DNA of 64,000 bases from Mucilaginibacter kameinonensis (GCF_003675385.1 NZ_RCWZ01000001.1:1-64000), one strand, 5' to 3'. Shown: positions 52,634 to 62,631, numbered from the stretch's first letter. Notes: a model not told the origin generated them from the sequence alone. Numbers and translations: made by a program.

Positions 52634-54307
52634 CTACCAAACCTTTAACCCAAACTTATCCCCCCATTCGGCAGCTTTATCGTACCCTGCATCAGTATGT
52701 CTGAAAATACCCATGGCCGGATCGTTATGCAGCACCCGCTTCAAACAAGTTGCCGCGCGGTCGGTGCCATCGGCCAGTACTACCATACCGGCGTGTTGCG
52801 AATAGCCCATACCTACGCCACCACCATGATGGAACGAGATCCAGGTTGCGCCGCCAGAGGCATTGGCCATCAGGTTAAGCAAGGGCCAATCAGAAACCGC
52901 GTCTGATCCATCAAGCATTGTCTCGGTTTCACGGTTTGGTGATGCTACCGAACCGCAATCCAAATGATCACGACCGATCACTATCGGCCCTTTTACTTTG
53001 CCTGTACGTACCAATTCGTTAAAGATCAGTCCGGCTTTTTCCCGCTCGCCCATGCCCAGCCAGCAAATGCGGGCAGGAAGCCCCTGGAACGCTATCTTTT
53101 CACGCGCCTTTTTAAGCCAGGTAATTAATGGTTTATTCTCCGGAAAAGCTTCCATCAACGCCTGATCAGTTGTATAAATATCTTCCGGATCGCCGGATAA
53201 GGCTACCCACCTGAACGGGCCTTTACCCTCACAAAACAGCGGACGAATATAAGCCGGTGTAAAACCCGGGAAGTTAAAAGCATCGGCTTCGCCACCCTGT
53301 CGGGCAAACTCGCGGAGGTTATTGCCATAATCAAAAGTTACCGCGCCTTGTTTTTGCAGCTCCAGCATTAAGCCTACATGCCTGGCCATACTTTTCAGCG
53401 AACGTCGTTTATACTCCACCGCATCATCTTTTCTCAAAGCAACCGCCTCATTTAATGACAGATCATTAGGTACATAACCATTCAGAGGATCATGTGCCGA
53501 AGTTTGATCGGTAAGTATATCCGGGATGAGATTATCTTTCAACAGCTTTTCGAGCAGATCGCCTGCGTCGCTTACTAGGCCAACAGAAAGTGTTTCTTTT
53601 TTGGAGATAGCTTCTTTTACCCACTGGATAGCTTCATCATACGATTCCGTCATCCGGTCGATATATCTGGTATCGACCCTTTTTTGAATCCTTGACGCAT
53701 CCACATCGGCACCTAAAAACACGGCACCAGCCATCGTTGCAGCTAAGGGCTGAGCTCCGCCCATGCCGCCTAAGCCGGCGCTTACAATAAGCTTACCGGC
53801 CAAATCACCATTAAAATGCTGGTTGCCACACTCTACAAAAGTTTCATAAGTGCCCTGTAAAATGCCCTGGGTACCTATATAGATCCAACTACCTGCAGTC
53901 ATTTGCCCGTACATCATCAGGCCTTTTTCGCGAAGCTCATTAAAATGTTCCCAATTAGCCCAGGCAGGCACCAAGTTACTGTTGGCTATTAAAACCCGCG
54001 GTGCTTCCGGGTGGCTACGGATGATCCCAACAGGCTTACCCGATTGAATGAGCAGTGAGTGATATTCATCCAATTCCAGCAGCAGTTCAATTATCTTGCG
54101 GAGCGCTTCCGGGTTGCGGGCTGCCTGACCTATACCACCATAAACCACCAGTTCGTCGGGGTTTTCGGCAACCTGACCGTCAAGGTTGTTCAGCAGCATC
54201 CGGAGCGGGGCTTCGGTTTGCCAGCTTTTGGCATGAAGCCGCATGCCACGCGGCGCTTTGTACACCGGGTGGTTGGCGTAGGTGTTAATAAATTCCGAAC
54301 TCGTCAT
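52634..54307 (-). CDS. hutU: Urocanate hydratase
   Basis: The 557-residue NAD+-dependent urocanase converts urocanate to imidazolonepropionate. NAD-binding and active-site segments visible include [20 protein letters not shown] near residue 175 and the conserved Cys region [18 protein letters not shown] near residue 455, followed by [20 protein letters not shown]. Length is standard. The start overlaps hutH by 23 nt, and the next gene downstream is hutI. Confidence 0.97.
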   Translation of the reverse strand: MTSSEFINTYANHPVYKAPRGMRLHAKSWQTEAPLRMLLNNLDGQVAENPDELVVYGGIGQAARNPEALRKIIELLLELDEYHSLLIQSGKPVGIIRSHPEAPRVLIANSNLVPAWANWEHFNELREKGLMMYGQMTAGSWIYIGTQGILQGTYETFVECGNQHFNGDLAGKLIVSAGLGGMGGAQPLAATMAGAVFLGADVDASRIQKRVDTRYIDRMTESYDEAIQWVKEAISKKETLSVGLVSDAGDLLEKLLKDNLIPDILTDQTSAHDPLNGYVPNDLSLNEAVALRKDDAVEYKRRSLKSMARHVGLMLELQKQGAVTFDYGNNLREFARQGGEADAFNFPGFTPAYIRPLFCEGKGPFRWVALSGDPEDIYTTDQALMEAFPENKPLITWLKKAREKIAFQGLPARICWLGMGEREKAGLIFNELVRTGKVKGPIVIGRDHLDCGSVASPNRETETMLDGSDAVSDWPLLNLMANASGGATWISFHHGGGVGMGYSQHAGMVVLADGTDRAATCLKRVLHNDPAMGIFRHTDAGYDKAAEWGDKFGLKVW

Positions 54308-55844
54308 GACTTAAATCTATTTGGTGAGCAATAGCGGCATCATTAGCTGTTTTCAGCAACAAGCCATCGGTGATTAGTTGGTACAGGCTGTTGATATCAT
54401 CAGCAAAAACACGGTCGTCCTGTATAAATTCAACATGCTGCCTTACCAGGTTATGGCAGGCTTCGATAACCGGAGTTGACTTTAACGGTCGACGGAAATC
54501 CATGGCCTGTGCCGCGTAAAGCAGTTCGATGGCCTGTATATGCTCGATATTATCAATTACCTGGTGTAGTTTACGCCCGCTGATAGATCCCATGGATACA
54601 TGGTCTTCCTGCCCCAACGAAGTAGGCACACTATCAGCACTGGCCGGGAAACATAGGGTTTTATTTTCGGTTACAAGAGCTGCTGTAGTATACTGCGGAA
54701 TCATCAAACCCGAATTAAGTCCGGCATCATGGGTAAGCAGTTTTGGCAAACCATAACGCCCTTCGCTCATGAGGTAGCAGCGCCTGTCGGCAATGTTGCC
54801 AATTTCAGCGGCCGCAGTGGTGGCATAATCAAGCGGTAAGGCCAGAGGTTGGCCGTGAAAATTGCCCCCGCTGATGGTATCATCGGCATTAAAAATAACC
54901 GGATTATCGGTAACCGAATTAAGCTCGATTTCGGTAAGCTCCTTCAAATGTAACCAGGCGTTGCGCGATGCTCCATGCACCTGTGGCATACAACGAAGCG
55001 AGTAAGGGTCTTGCACCCTATCGCAGTTAACGTGCGATGAGTTAATTTCGGAGCCGCCCAATAAGGTAAACAAACGATGCGCTACCATGCGCGTGCCTTT
55101 GAACGGACGGATTTGGTGAAGCCGCTCATCAAACGGACGGATAGAGCCCATCAATCCTTCTAATGACATGGCGCCAATCAAATCGGCACGGTTCAACGCG
55201 TCGTCCAATCGTTGTACAGCTTTTATAGCAAATGAAAGGATGAACTGCGTCCCGTTGATTAAAGCCAAACCTTCTTTTGGGCCAAGGGATAGTGGTTTTA
55301 AACCATGTTTATTTAACACCGATCCGGTAGCTATCTTTTCTCCGTTTTCAGATACATAACCTAATCCAATCAGCGGCAAAAACAGGTGCGACAACGGTGC
55401 AAGATCACCAGATGCCCCCACCGAACCCTTTTCAGGAACTACGGGTATAAAATCATTGTCGATATGCCAGATGATCCGCTCAAGCGTATTTAATGCAATG
55501 CCCGAATAGCCTTGCGCCAACGCGTGCACTTTAGTGATCATCATCAGTTTGGCAATTTCCTGAGGGATGGGCTTTCCCACGCCTACGCTGTGACTTTTCA
55601 GGATATTACTTTGCAGCAAACCGGTGTCTTCCTCCGAGATCCGGGTATCGCAAAGCGGACCGAAACCGGTATTGATCCCGTAAACCGGGTGATGGCTGTG
55701 TACTATCTTTTCCACCTCCCGCCAGGAAGTACGGATCATTTCCGCGGCTTCATTGTTAATAACTCCTTTGGTTTTGCCTGAGGCGATGTCAAGGCAGGTA
55801 CCAATAGTCAGGTGATCGGTGCCGTAATTAAATAGATTAGTCAT
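54285..55844 (-). CDS. hutH: Histidine ammonia-lyase
   Basis: The 519-residue first enzyme of histidine degradation eliminates ammonia to give urocanate. The MIO cofactor triad A144-S145-G146 is intact in [14 protein letters not shown], and the active-site Tyr appears in [12 protein letters not shown] near residue 55. Length is standard. It overlaps the MarR gene by 8 nt at its start and hutU by 23 nt at its end, so all are one transcript. Confidence 0.97.
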   Translation of the reverse strand: MTNLFNYGTDHLTIGTCLDIASGKTKGVINNEAAEMIRTSWREVEKIVHSHHPVYGINTGFGPLCDTRISEEDTGLLQSNILKSHSVGVGKPIPQEIAKLMMITKVHALAQGYSGIALNTLERIIWHIDNDFIPVVPEKGSVGASGDLAPLSHLFLPLIGLGYVSENGEKIATGSVLNKHGLKPLSLGPKEGLALINGTQFILSFAIKAVQRLDDALNRADLIGAMSLEGLMGSIRPFDERLHQIRPFKGTRMVAHRLFTLLGGSEINSSHVNCDRVQDPYSLRCMPQVHGASRNAWLHLKELTEIELNSVTDNPVIFNADDTISGGNFHGQPLALPLDYATTAAAEIGNIADRRCYLMSEGRYGLPKLLTHDAGLNSGLMIPQYTTAALVTENKTLCFPASADSVPTSLGQEDHVSMGSISGRKLHQVIDNIEHIQAIELLYAAQAMDFRRPLKSTPVIEACHNLVRQHVEFIQDDRVFADDINSLYQLITDGLLLKTANDAAIAHQIDLSHDEFGIY

Positions 55845-56346
55845 TGCCGGCGGGTTTTAAATTGGTATTTAATTTTTCAACGATATTATCGGCCAGTTTA
55901 GTTTGGCGGAAAGTTTTTTCAAGCGCGGTTACAGCAGGTAGTAACTGTTGGGCAGTTTCGTCGCCTTCAACCAGCTGCGTCATGGCTTCGCTAATGGCAT
56001 CCCAAACAGGCATGATTTGCACTAACAATTCGCGACCGCTTTCTGTAAGCGTTACCAACTGGCGGCGACCGTCATCGCTACAAGTATCGCTGGTAACCAG
56101 GTTACGTTTTTTTAAATTGGTGATGAGCTGGCTTGCAGCCGGATGCGACACCTCTATCTGTTCACTTAATTCTTTGATAGATAAAGCATCATGTTTTGAT
56201 AACAGATAAAATACAGGGAACCAGCTGGCATCAAAATCAATCCCCGCGTTTTGGTAAGCTTTGTTAATCTCGGCTAAAAAAGCTTCACTCAATCGCCTTA
56301 AGCGACTGCCCAAAACCAGGTAGCCCAAACTTTGATATAAATTCAT
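55837..56346 (-). CDS. MarR-family regulator, likely regulator of the hut operon
   Basis: The 169-residue winged-helix DNA-binding protein of the MarR family begins with a dimerisation helix pair. The recognition helices lie at about residues 55-85 (SIKELSEQIEVSHPAASQLITNLKKRNLV), with the wing in DDGRRQLVTLT. It heads the hut operon, overlaps hutH by 8 nt, and a palindrome lies at its own start codon (56355-56374). This supports autoregulation and control of the whole operon, perhaps with histidine or urocanate as effector; that is inference. Known hut regulators elsewhere are HutC (GntR) or HutP, so this is a different solution. Confidence 0.85.
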   Translation of the reverse strand: MNLYQSLGYLVLGSRLRRLSEAFLAEINKAYQNAGIDFDASWFPVFYLLSKHDALSIKELSEQIEVSHPAASQLITNLKKRNLVTSDTCSDDGRRQLVTLTESGRELLVQIMPVWDAISEAMTQLVEGDETAQQLLPAVTALEKTFRQTKLADNIVEKLNTNLKPAGND

Positions 56347-56349
56347 GAT

Positions 56350-56378
56350 GCAATTTATATAAGTGCTTATATAATTGC
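56350..56378. promoter_or_regulatory. Palindrome at the MarR/hut promoter, candidate operator
   Basis: TTATATAAG-tg-CTTATATAA (56355-56374) is a perfect 9+9 bp inverted repeat with a 2-nt centre. The outer GCAA/TTGC ends extend the symmetry with one extra base on one side. It lies just upstream of the ATG of the MarR gene. Length and placement fit MarR dimer operators that block transcription. It covers the place where a -7 element should be. Confidence 0.65.
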
Positions 56379-56862
56379 AAATTTTATTTTATTCATCCGA
56401 AAATTCTACGTTTCAACTCCCAACGGGTAAGTAATGGACTTTGTAGATACAAGTTACATCGTCGCGCTCTTGGCCGCGCGCGGGCCAGTTACTTTTTTCT
56501 TGATAAAAAAGTAACCAAAAAATCAAGTCAGCAGGGAGGCTTCTTTTCGCTCAACCCGTCCACGGCCCCTACCGGCCTCTGCCCTGCAAATCAGGCAGAA
56601 CCACGGCTGCAATTATTTTGCCCCGCTTCGCCCCGCACTGCCGCTTCTTCTGCAAAAACTTGCTATGCCCTGCAACCGCACTACCCACCATTGTTCCGCC
56701 GGATTTCACCCGAAGCTTACCTGCTGACGAAAAACTCGTTTTCCAATTTGTTATACCTCGTTTTTGCTCAGAATGACAGTTGTTGTTATGAATTGGCTAA
56801 AACGCAACAAAGCCACTCCGCAATAGCAAAATGGCTTTGTTAACCAGAATATGAATAGTACC
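56379..56862. other. Intergenic region with GC-rich unassigned block
   Basis: About 480 bp lie between the MarR gene and the epimerase-like gene. It holds the hairpin at 56488-56515 and then, from about 56560 to 56740, a GC-rich, pyrimidine-rich block with no supported gene. I see no tRNA or terminator in it. Its composition differs from the AT-rich neighbours, so it may be a remnant of an inserted element. Confidence 0.5.
56488..56515. repeat. Hairpin GTTACTTTTTT/AAAAAAGTAAC in GC-rich intergenic DNA
   Basis: An 11-bp perfect stem with a 6-nt loop. By memory, this GTTACTTTTTT...AAAAAAGTAACCAAAAAATC unit recurs between genes in Bacteroidetes genomes. The window has only one copy. Confidence 0.6.
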
Positions 56863-57756
56863 TTATTTCAAATAACCGGCATTTTTAATATCGAAGATCA
56901 AGCCGGTTGCTTTGGGTTGCCAACCTAAAGTTGCACGAGTTTTTTCGCTGGCTGAAGGGCAATTCATAGATGCAAAATGCAGGAACCAGCCAAAATGAGC
57001 CGCCGCCTCATCGCCCGACTTGCTGAGTACAGGCAAATTCAAACCATTGCCAATGGCCTCGGCAATATCCTTGAAGGCAACACCCTGCTCATCAACCGCA
57101 TGGAGTACACGAAGGTCGGGCTGTTTTTCTACTATTAATCGATATAAAACTGCCGCATCTGAACGATGAACGGCCGGCCAAAAATTATTGCCATCGCCAA
57201 TATAGGCCGATTCGCCTTTTTCTTTCGCTGTATTGATTATGATGGGCACAAAACCATGATCTCCCTCGCCGTGTACACTTGGCGGCAAGCGTACTAAATA
57301 AGCTTTAACACCTTTTTCGGCAACGGCTTTAGTGGCTTCTTCTGTAGCTACCCGCGGATTAACATTTGATGTAGCAGGAGGCACATCATCTTCGGTTACC
57401 AGGCGACCGTAATTTAAAAGCCCTACCCCTGATGTAACCACCAAAGGTTTATCTGTACCCGTCAAAACATCGCCCAAAGCAGTGATTACTTTGCGGTCAT
57501 CTTCACAATTATCTTTAAACCTGGAAAAATCATGGTTAAAAGCTGTGTGGATCACGGCATCACAAGCTGCAGCGCCTTTCTGAATAAATTCAAGGTCGTT
57601 TATATCGCCGTGGTATGCTTCAGCTCCTGCTGCTGTTACCTGTTCGGCCCCCTTATCTGAACGGACAAGGCCAAGTACCTGGTGACCTGCTCCTAAAAGT
57701 TCTTTTACTATTGCTGAGCCTACAAACCCTGAGGCTCCGGTTACAAATACACGCAT
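56863..57756 (-). CDS. NAD-dependent epimerase/dehydratase-like (atypical SDR)
   Basis: The 297-residue extended short-chain dehydrogenase fold starts at ATG 57756; an upstream TTG at 57780 is less likely. The Rossmann motif GASGFVGSA is near residue 6. DINDLEFIQKGAAACDAVIHTAF matches the NAD-binding surroundings. The Tyr of SGVGLLNYGR is a candidate active site, but the usual Y-x3-K motif is not clear. It may be a sugar or lactone reductase. It follows the Crp/Fnr-type gene on the same strand by 74 nt. Confidence 0.75.
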   Translation of the reverse strand: MRVFVTGASGFVGSAIVKELLGAGHQVLGLVRSDKGAEQVTAAGAEAYHGDINDLEFIQKGAAACDAVIHTAFNHDFSRFKDNCEDDRKVITALGDVLTGTDKPLVVTSGVGLLNYGRLVTEDDVPPATSNVNPRVATEEATKAVAEKGVKAYLVRLPPSVHGEGDHGFVPIIINTAKEKGESAYIGDGNNFWPAVHRSDAAVLYRLIVEKQPDLRVLHAVDEQGVAFKDIAEAIGNGLNLPVLSKSGDEAAAHFGWFLHFASMNCPSASEKTRATLGWQPKATGLIFDIKNAGYLK

Positions 57757-57830
57757 ATTCAATGATTTTATTTGATACAAAACTCTCCAATAAAATCCTG
57801 CTAAAGGTGGTCATGTGACCATAATTACAA

Positions 57831-58406
57831 TTAGCGCTGAAGCTGTGCGTGCCTGATACGGGTAAGTGTTTTTATAGAGATGCCAAGATAAGCGGCAATC
57901 ATGCGCAAGGGCAACCGGGATAAATAGCCGGGAAATGTCTGTACAAAATCCTCGTATTTTTCTTCGGGAGTAGCGCCCAATGAAAGCAGTATACGTTTAC
58001 GGCTGTAATGGGTATTGCGGGCTATAAGATCTTCAGCAAATTTTTTCAATTGCGGAATCTCCGCCCGTAACATCTCAAAATCATTTTTCTGCCAACAGAG
58101 TATTGTGCTTGGTTCAAGAGCCGCGATACTTACTTCCGATGGTATTTGCTTGTCGTAGCTTTCAACATCCAGTGTCCAGCTGTTTTCGGGCGAAAATTGG
58201 AGGATATGCTGGTTTCCATCTGCAGAAATATTGAATGTATATAGGAACCCACTTGCAATAAAAACCTTATGCCGGCAAACTTCACCCGCACTAAAAAGAA
58301 TCTCGTTGCGGCGTAATGTGCGCTGCACAGCAAGATTGCTGATCCGTCGGATGGCCTCTTCGGCAATGTTTCCTGCTCTAAGATATGTTTCAAATTCCGG
58401 ATGCAT
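57831..58406 (-). CDS. Crp/Fnr-family transcriptional regulator
   Basis: The 191-residue protein has an N-terminal cyclic-nucleotide-binding fold (residues 20-115; FSAGEVCRHKVFIASGFLYTF) and a C-terminal helix-turn-helix, MIAAYLGISIKTLTRIRHAQ, near residue 168. There are no Cys clusters as in Fnr. Such short members in Bacteroidetes often control nearby oxidoreductases; the epimerase-like gene downstream on the same strand may be its target. The ligand is unknown. Confidence 0.85.
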   Translation of the reverse strand: MHPEFETYLRAGNIAEEAIRRISNLAVQRTLRRNEILFSAGEVCRHKVFIASGFLYTFNISADGNQHILQFSPENSWTLDVESYDKQIPSEVSIAALEPSTILCWQKNDFEMLRAEIPQLKKFAEDLIARNTHYSRKRILLSLGATPEEKYEDFVQTFPGYLSRLPLRMIAAYLGISIKTLTRIRHAQLQR

Positions 58407-58462
58407 TATCCAAAAATAATAAACATTTCAATAGCAAGCCGGGCACTGTAAAAACATGACAC

Positions 58463-59485
58463 TTAAATATTAAATACTTTTTCGGGCTTCTTTTTGATGT
58501 TCTTGTACCAAAAATCACGCGCCTTTACACCCCAGATAAAGCGGTTAACATCGCGTTGTTGTGATACCTGGCTCCGCTTGGTGAGGTAGTATAGTTTATG
58601 TGCATTCTTCTTTAGCAGCCACCACAAGCGTAGCGACAAAAAATGGCTGGTGTAACCATTGTAAAGGTCATATAGTTGTTTTACAAATTGAGGGTTTTTG
58701 TTTCCTTTAAATTTTAAGCAATGAGCAATCCACTTAATGTCCTGTTTTAGTTTCAGGCCTTTTGTCTCCTCCTTTTTTTCTTTTACGGTACTGCTTTCGG
58801 CATGGCGGCGATACTTAACCAGGCACTTCGGAATAAAATCAATGGTGCCGATGTTTAAAGCAACGTAGCTTAACCACCAGTCGTGATACAGATCTTTATT
58901 AAAAGGCAGCGCGTGGTTCAGCAAATCGCGCTGAGCCATAATAGCGTGTCCAGAAACGCAATTTTCTAACAGGAAAACTTCGGGATCATTCCCCTTGTAG
59001 AAATTATAAACATCAGACATTTTATAATTGTAATGGCTACCCTCTTCATTAACAACATCCGAATTATAGTAGGAAAACCGCTGTCCGTTTTCATCAATAA
59101 ACTCCGAATCATGATAGATCAGCTGATTGTTGCCTATTGCTTTCACCTGCAATTCTATCTTTTCGGGGTGCCACAAATCGTCTTGATCACAAAAAGCTAT
59201 GAGTTTCCCTTTTGAATACCCAAAAGCTATTTCAAAGTTTTTTGCAAAGCCAACATTACGGGCATTTCTATAAACATGAAACCGGGGATATAATGCTGCA
59301 TATTCCTGCAAAATATCATAGGTATTGTCTGATGAACAGTCGTCAACTGCAATAATTTCGATGTTTTGATAGGTTTGTGTAATCAACGTATCTAACTGCT
59401 GACGCAGGTACTGTTCTCCGTTGTATGTGCAAAGGACAATAGAAACAAGAGCGTTATCTGTCATAGGTAGTAAACTTTTGTTCAT
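58463..59485 (-). CDS. Glycosyltransferase family 2, outward-facing copy
   Basis: The 340-residue GT-A fold enzyme has VSIVLCTYNGEQYLRQQLDTL near residue 15, a DDCSSDNT motif near residue 49 and the catalytic CDQDDLWHPEK near residue 97. The last third carries a helical tail with basic residues. It closely resembles the GT2 gene at 60730-61638, including the CVSGHAIMAQRDLLNHALPF region. It transfers a sugar to a surface glycan; which one is unknown. It is divergent from the other three glycosyltransferase genes across a 387-bp gap. Confidence 0.85.
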   Translation of the reverse strand: MNKSLLPMTDNALVSIVLCTYNGEQYLRQQLDTLITQTYQNIEIIAVDDCSSDNTYDILQEYAALYPRFHVYRNARNVGFAKNFEIAFGYSKGKLIAFCDQDDLWHPEKIELQVKAIGNNQLIYHDSEFIDENGQRFSYYNSDVVNEEGSHYNYKMSDVYNFYKGNDPEVFLLENCVSGHAIMAQRDLLNHALPFNKDLYHDWWLSYVALNIGTIDFIPKCLVKYRRHAESSTVKEKKEETKGLKLKQDIKWIAHCLKFKGNKNPQFVKQLYDLYNGYTSHFLSLRLWWLLKKNAHKLYYLTKRSQVSQQRDVNRFIWGVKARDFWYKNIKKKPEKVFNI

Positions 59486-59872
59486 TACATTGTATTAACG
59501 TAAACTTTTAACGAATAATTACAGCACATTCCTTTTTTAACATTTTTAACATTTGAGTGTTAACCTATACGATATATCCTTAAAGGATACCGGCACAATA
59601 TTGATGCCGCATTTCTACCAGCAAATCATTTATCCATCGTAACCAACAGATAAACAGGCGTTACCAGATACAGTAACTGATAACATCACAAGCCAGCTGT
59701 ATATACTATTGTATGGTTTTTGTATCTTTGAGGCATATTGATTTATACTCAACAATATATTTGTGTTACAAACAACTGCCAGTCCCACTAAATCAGTATT
59801 TATAGTTTCCTGCTTCAAAAACAGGACATTGCTGCCTAAGTAATAACCAGGCGATATATTTTTCCATCAACA
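59486..59872. other. Intergenic region between divergent glycosyltransferase genes
   Basis: 387 bp of mostly AT-rich DNA with no supported gene. A -7 element TATCTTTG lies at 59723-59730 on the plus strand, about 143 nt before the ATG at 59873. The 62-codon minus-strand frame at 59630-59818 has no family resemblance or ribosome site. Confidence 0.45.
59723..59730 (+). promoter_or_regulatory. Candidate -7 element of the glycosyltransferase trio
   Basis: TATCTTTG fits TAnnTTTG and would give a leader of about 140 nt ahead of the gene at 59873. No TTG is present at the usual -33 distance. Confidence 0.35.
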
Positions 59873-60700
59873 ATGGCTACAACCATACTGTCCACTTTTG
59901 TAAAAAACATCCGGCCATCAGCTTATAAGTTCAGGTACACTATTTGCACACTGGTTACCCGGCACGAAGAATATGCTGAAATGTTAGATTCATTTATTGA
60001 GGCTGGCTTCGATACTGATATCTGCGAGTACCTGATGATCAATAACAGTGAAGGAAATACGGCAGATGCATATGATGGCATAAACCTGTTCCTGCAAGAT
60101 GCACAAGGCGAGTATATTATTGTGTGCCATCAGGATATATTGCTGATCAATAAAGAAAGCAAACAGCTATTGGGTCAGCGTATTGCTGAAATGACCGAGC
60201 TTGACCCTAAATGGGCTGTATTGGGGAATGCAGGTGCAGTTGACAGGTTGTATAAACGGAATGTGTTTAAGATAGCCTACCCCAACGGAAAAATTGACAT
60301 TAAAGGCCAATTGCCGCAAAAGGTATGTAGCGTTGATGAAAATTTTATCGTAATTAAAAAAAGTGCTAATCTTTCATTGTCTTCGGACATTGGGGGATTT
60401 CATTTTTATGGTCTTGACATTTGCATGGGGGCCGAATTTAGGGGGTATACATGCTACGTGATTGATTTTTTATTGCTGCACAAAAGCCTGGGTAATGTAG
60501 ATGAAACCTTCAAACGCTCATTTAAAGTAGTAAAAAACAGATACACGCATTTTTTAAGGAGCAGATACGTTAATACTACTATTGCAAGTTTCTACCTTTC
60601 GGGCTCGCCTATTAAAAACGCGATATTTAATACGAGGCTGTTCAGGCGAGTAATTAAAACTTTTGAAGAAATAAAGGCTAAGCTTAACCGTGCTAAGTAA
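59873..60700 (+). CDS. GT2-like glycosyltransferase with HQD motif
   Basis: The 275-residue protein resembles a GT-A-type glycosyltransferase by its alternating strand/helix start (YTICTLVTRHEEYAEMLDSFIEAGFD) and the NSEGNTADAYDGINLFL segment. In the place of the usual DxD it reads VCHQDILL (near residue 84), a His-Gln-Asp motif seen in a sub-group of LPS/glycan transferases. It ends in a Lys/Arg-rich helix with no membrane segment. It starts the three-gene plus-strand set, 29 nt before the next GT2 gene. Confidence 0.65.
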   Translation: MATTILSTFVKNIRPSAYKFRYTICTLVTRHEEYAEMLDSFIEAGFDTDICEYLMINNSEGNTADAYDGINLFLQDAQGEYIIVCHQDILLINKESKQLLGQRIAEMTELDPKWAVLGNAGAVDRLYKRNVFKIAYPNGKIDIKGQLPQKVCSVDENFIVIKKSANLSLSSDIGGFHFYGLDICMGAEFRGYTCYVIDFLLLHKSLGNVDETFKRSFKVVKNRYTHFLRSRYVNTTIASFYLSGSPIKNAIFNTRLFRRVIKTFEEIKAKLNRAK

Positions 60701-60729
60701 AATACCAGACGGTCAATTATCATATTTGG

Positions 60730-61638
60730 ATGGAAAACACGCTCATATCAATTGCGCTTTGCACATATAATGGCGAAAAATACATTGGTGACCAGCTTGA
60801 AAGCATTGTTAATCAAACGTATAAAAATTTAGAAATTATTATAGTTGATGACCGCTCGACAGATAACACGTTTGATATTGTCAAAAGCTACCAGGAGCGT
60901 GATCCGCGGATTAAATGTTTCAAAAATGAGGCAAACCTGGGCTTCAACAAAAATTTCGAAAAAGCCATTGCTTTAACTACCGGGCAGTATATATCCATCA
61001 GCGATCAGGACGATATCTGGCTCCCCAATAAAATCCAGGTATTGGCCAACCATATTAAGAATTCCTGGCTGATCTGTTCAAACTCAAGGTATATGAGCGC
61101 CGATGGCTCCCTTACAGATCGCTACCTGCTTAATAATTTCTCTCTATCGCACAGAAATTTTAAGGCCCTGTTGCTAAATAATTTTGTTACCGGCCATACT
61201 GTGCTGTTTTCACGGGAGTTGTTAAAATACGCCTTGCCCTTTCCAAAAATTGGTTTTTATGATTGGTGGATGGGGTTTGTTGCCTTTTACTATAAAAAAA
61301 TAACCTACGTTGACCAGGTGCTGACCCATTACCGGCTTCATGCCAACGCTGTAACCAGTAATTCCACCTTAAGTCCGGGCCAGTTAGCTAATTATCACTA
61401 TGAATTGATGTGTACCCATCTTTCTGTTTTCCGGGAATATCACCATTTGAAGCCTGCCGACAAAGATTATATTGAAAAATTATACCAGGCTTTATTAACC
61501 AAACGTAATAAATATTCATTTCCGCTGTTTCAAATAATGCTTGCCGATTATGATGATTTATTTTCGCTGGCGAAGGAGCGTAAAGGCTTATCCAAAATAA
61601 ATTTTGCCAGGCGATTTGCCATGAAGCACAATGTCTGA
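60730..61638 (+). CDS. Glycosyltransferase family 2
   Basis: The 302-residue GT-A transferase has ISIALCTYNGEKYIGDQLES near residue 6, DDRSTDNT near residue 40 and the catalytic SDQDDIWLPNK near residue 94. The FVTGHTVLFSRELLKYALPF and YDWWMGFVAFYYKK parts match the GT2 protein at 58463-59485 well, so the two are paralogues from a duplication, with different tails. The acceptor is likely a surface polysaccharide. It is second in the plus-strand set. Confidence 0.87.
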   Translation: MENTLISIALCTYNGEKYIGDQLESIVNQTYKNLEIIIVDDRSTDNTFDIVKSYQERDPRIKCFKNEANLGFNKNFEKAIALTTGQYISISDQDDIWLPNKIQVLANHIKNSWLICSNSRYMSADGSLTDRYLLNNFSLSHRNFKALLLNNFVTGHTVLFSRELLKYALPFPKIGFYDWWMGFVAFYYKKITYVDQVLTHYRLHANAVTSNSTLSPGQLANYHYELMCTHLSVFREYHHLKPADKDYIEKLYQALLTKRNKYSFPLFQIMLADYDDLFSLAKERKGLSKINFARRFAMKHNV

Positions 61639-61701
61639 TAAAAGAATTTGCTGTAAGGCAAAAGGTTAACCAAACCTTATTCACCAACTAACCTGTACCA
61701 T

Positions 61702-62538
61702 ATGCGCGTGTTAAAATATTTTTCAAAGCCCAAACAGAACTACAAACTCGCTATTTGCGCCATCATCAGGGATGAAAATGCTTATCTTGAAGAATGGATA
61801 AAATATCATTTATTGATAGGGGTTGAACATTTTTTCATGTATGATAATGAAAGTAAAGTCCCTGTTAAAACTACTTTAAAAGCGCTTGGCCTGGCACAGT
61901 ATGCAACCGTTCGAAAAATAAGAGGCGAAGCCCAACAAATGAATGCTTATAACGATTGCGTTAAAAGATATGGTGAATCTGCGCAATGGATAGCATTTAT
62001 AGATATAGACGAGTATATAGTTCCTAAAATATACCCTTACAATCTGCCCGATTTTCTTGAAGACTATAAAGATTATGGAGGCATTAATATCAACTGGGCT
62101 GTTTTTGGCTCAAGCGGTCATAAAAAACGGACCAATAAACCACAACTGGAGAGCTTTATATTACGCTCGGAAACAAACTTTTATAAAAACCGGCACACCA
62201 AATGTATTATACAGCCAAAGTTTGCCGATAGTTGCCATAACCCGCATTACTTTAATTACAAGAACAACAAATTCGCGGTTAATGAAAATTTCAAGCCCGT
62301 GGTAGACGCATTTTCAGATGTGAGTGTGGATAAGATCCTGATAAATCATTATTACTGCCGGTCGGAAGAAGAGTACCTGGAAAAAATCACCCGCGGCGCA
62401 GGCGACTCGGTCAGGGTGCGAAAGATGGACGACTTTCACGAGCATAATGATGAAACCAATATTGTAGAAGATACCCTTATATTGGAGATAATAAAAACCA
62501 AAACACAGGATCAATTAAAAATGGAACCGGTTGTATAA
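61702..62538 (+). CDS. Glycosyltransferase family 92 (DUF23)
   Basis: The 278-residue cytosolic GT92 protein is marked by AICAIIRDENAYLEEWIKYHL near residue 19, GVEHFFMYDNES, the acidic metal motif WIAFIDIDEYIVP near residue 97, and a late HYYCRSEEEYLEK. Family members transfer galactose or related sugars to glycans. It is last in the glycosyltransferase set; a bidirectional terminator follows at 62561-62596. Confidence 0.85.
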   Translation: MRVLKYFSKPKQNYKLAICAIIRDENAYLEEWIKYHLLIGVEHFFMYDNESKVPVKTTLKALGLAQYATVRKIRGEAQQMNAYNDCVKRYGESAQWIAFIDIDEYIVPKIYPYNLPDFLEDYKDYGGININWAVFGSSGHKKRTNKPQLESFILRSETNFYKNRHTKCIIQPKFADSCHNPHYFNYKNNKFAVNENFKPVVDAFSDVSVDKILINHYYCRSEEEYLEKITRGAGDSVRVRKMDDFHEHNDETNIVEDTLILEIIKTKTQDQLKMEPVV

Positions 62539-62560
62539 CTCCGGTATAATAACCTCAAAT

Positions 62561-62596
62561 AAAAAGCGATTGTCCCGAAAGAGACAACCGCTTTTT
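62561..62596. terminator. Bidirectional terminator after the glycosyltransferase set
   Basis: A hairpin with A5GCGATTGTC pairing with GACAACCGCT5 (one mismatch) is flanked by A- and T-runs on either side, so it should end both the rightward GT set and the leftward hydrolase transcript. Confidence 0.8.
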
Positions 62597-62631
62597 ATTT
62601 ACCGCACTTTAAATAAGTGCCTGAGTTTGCA

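Noticed and set aside
59630..59818. A 62-codon minus-strand frame between the glycosyltransferases
   Set aside because: No family resemblance or ribosome site; it overlaps a likely promoter.
59873..62538. A defence island
   Set aside because: All genes are glycosyltransferases; no nuclease, helicase, methylase, toxin or STAND-type protein is visible.
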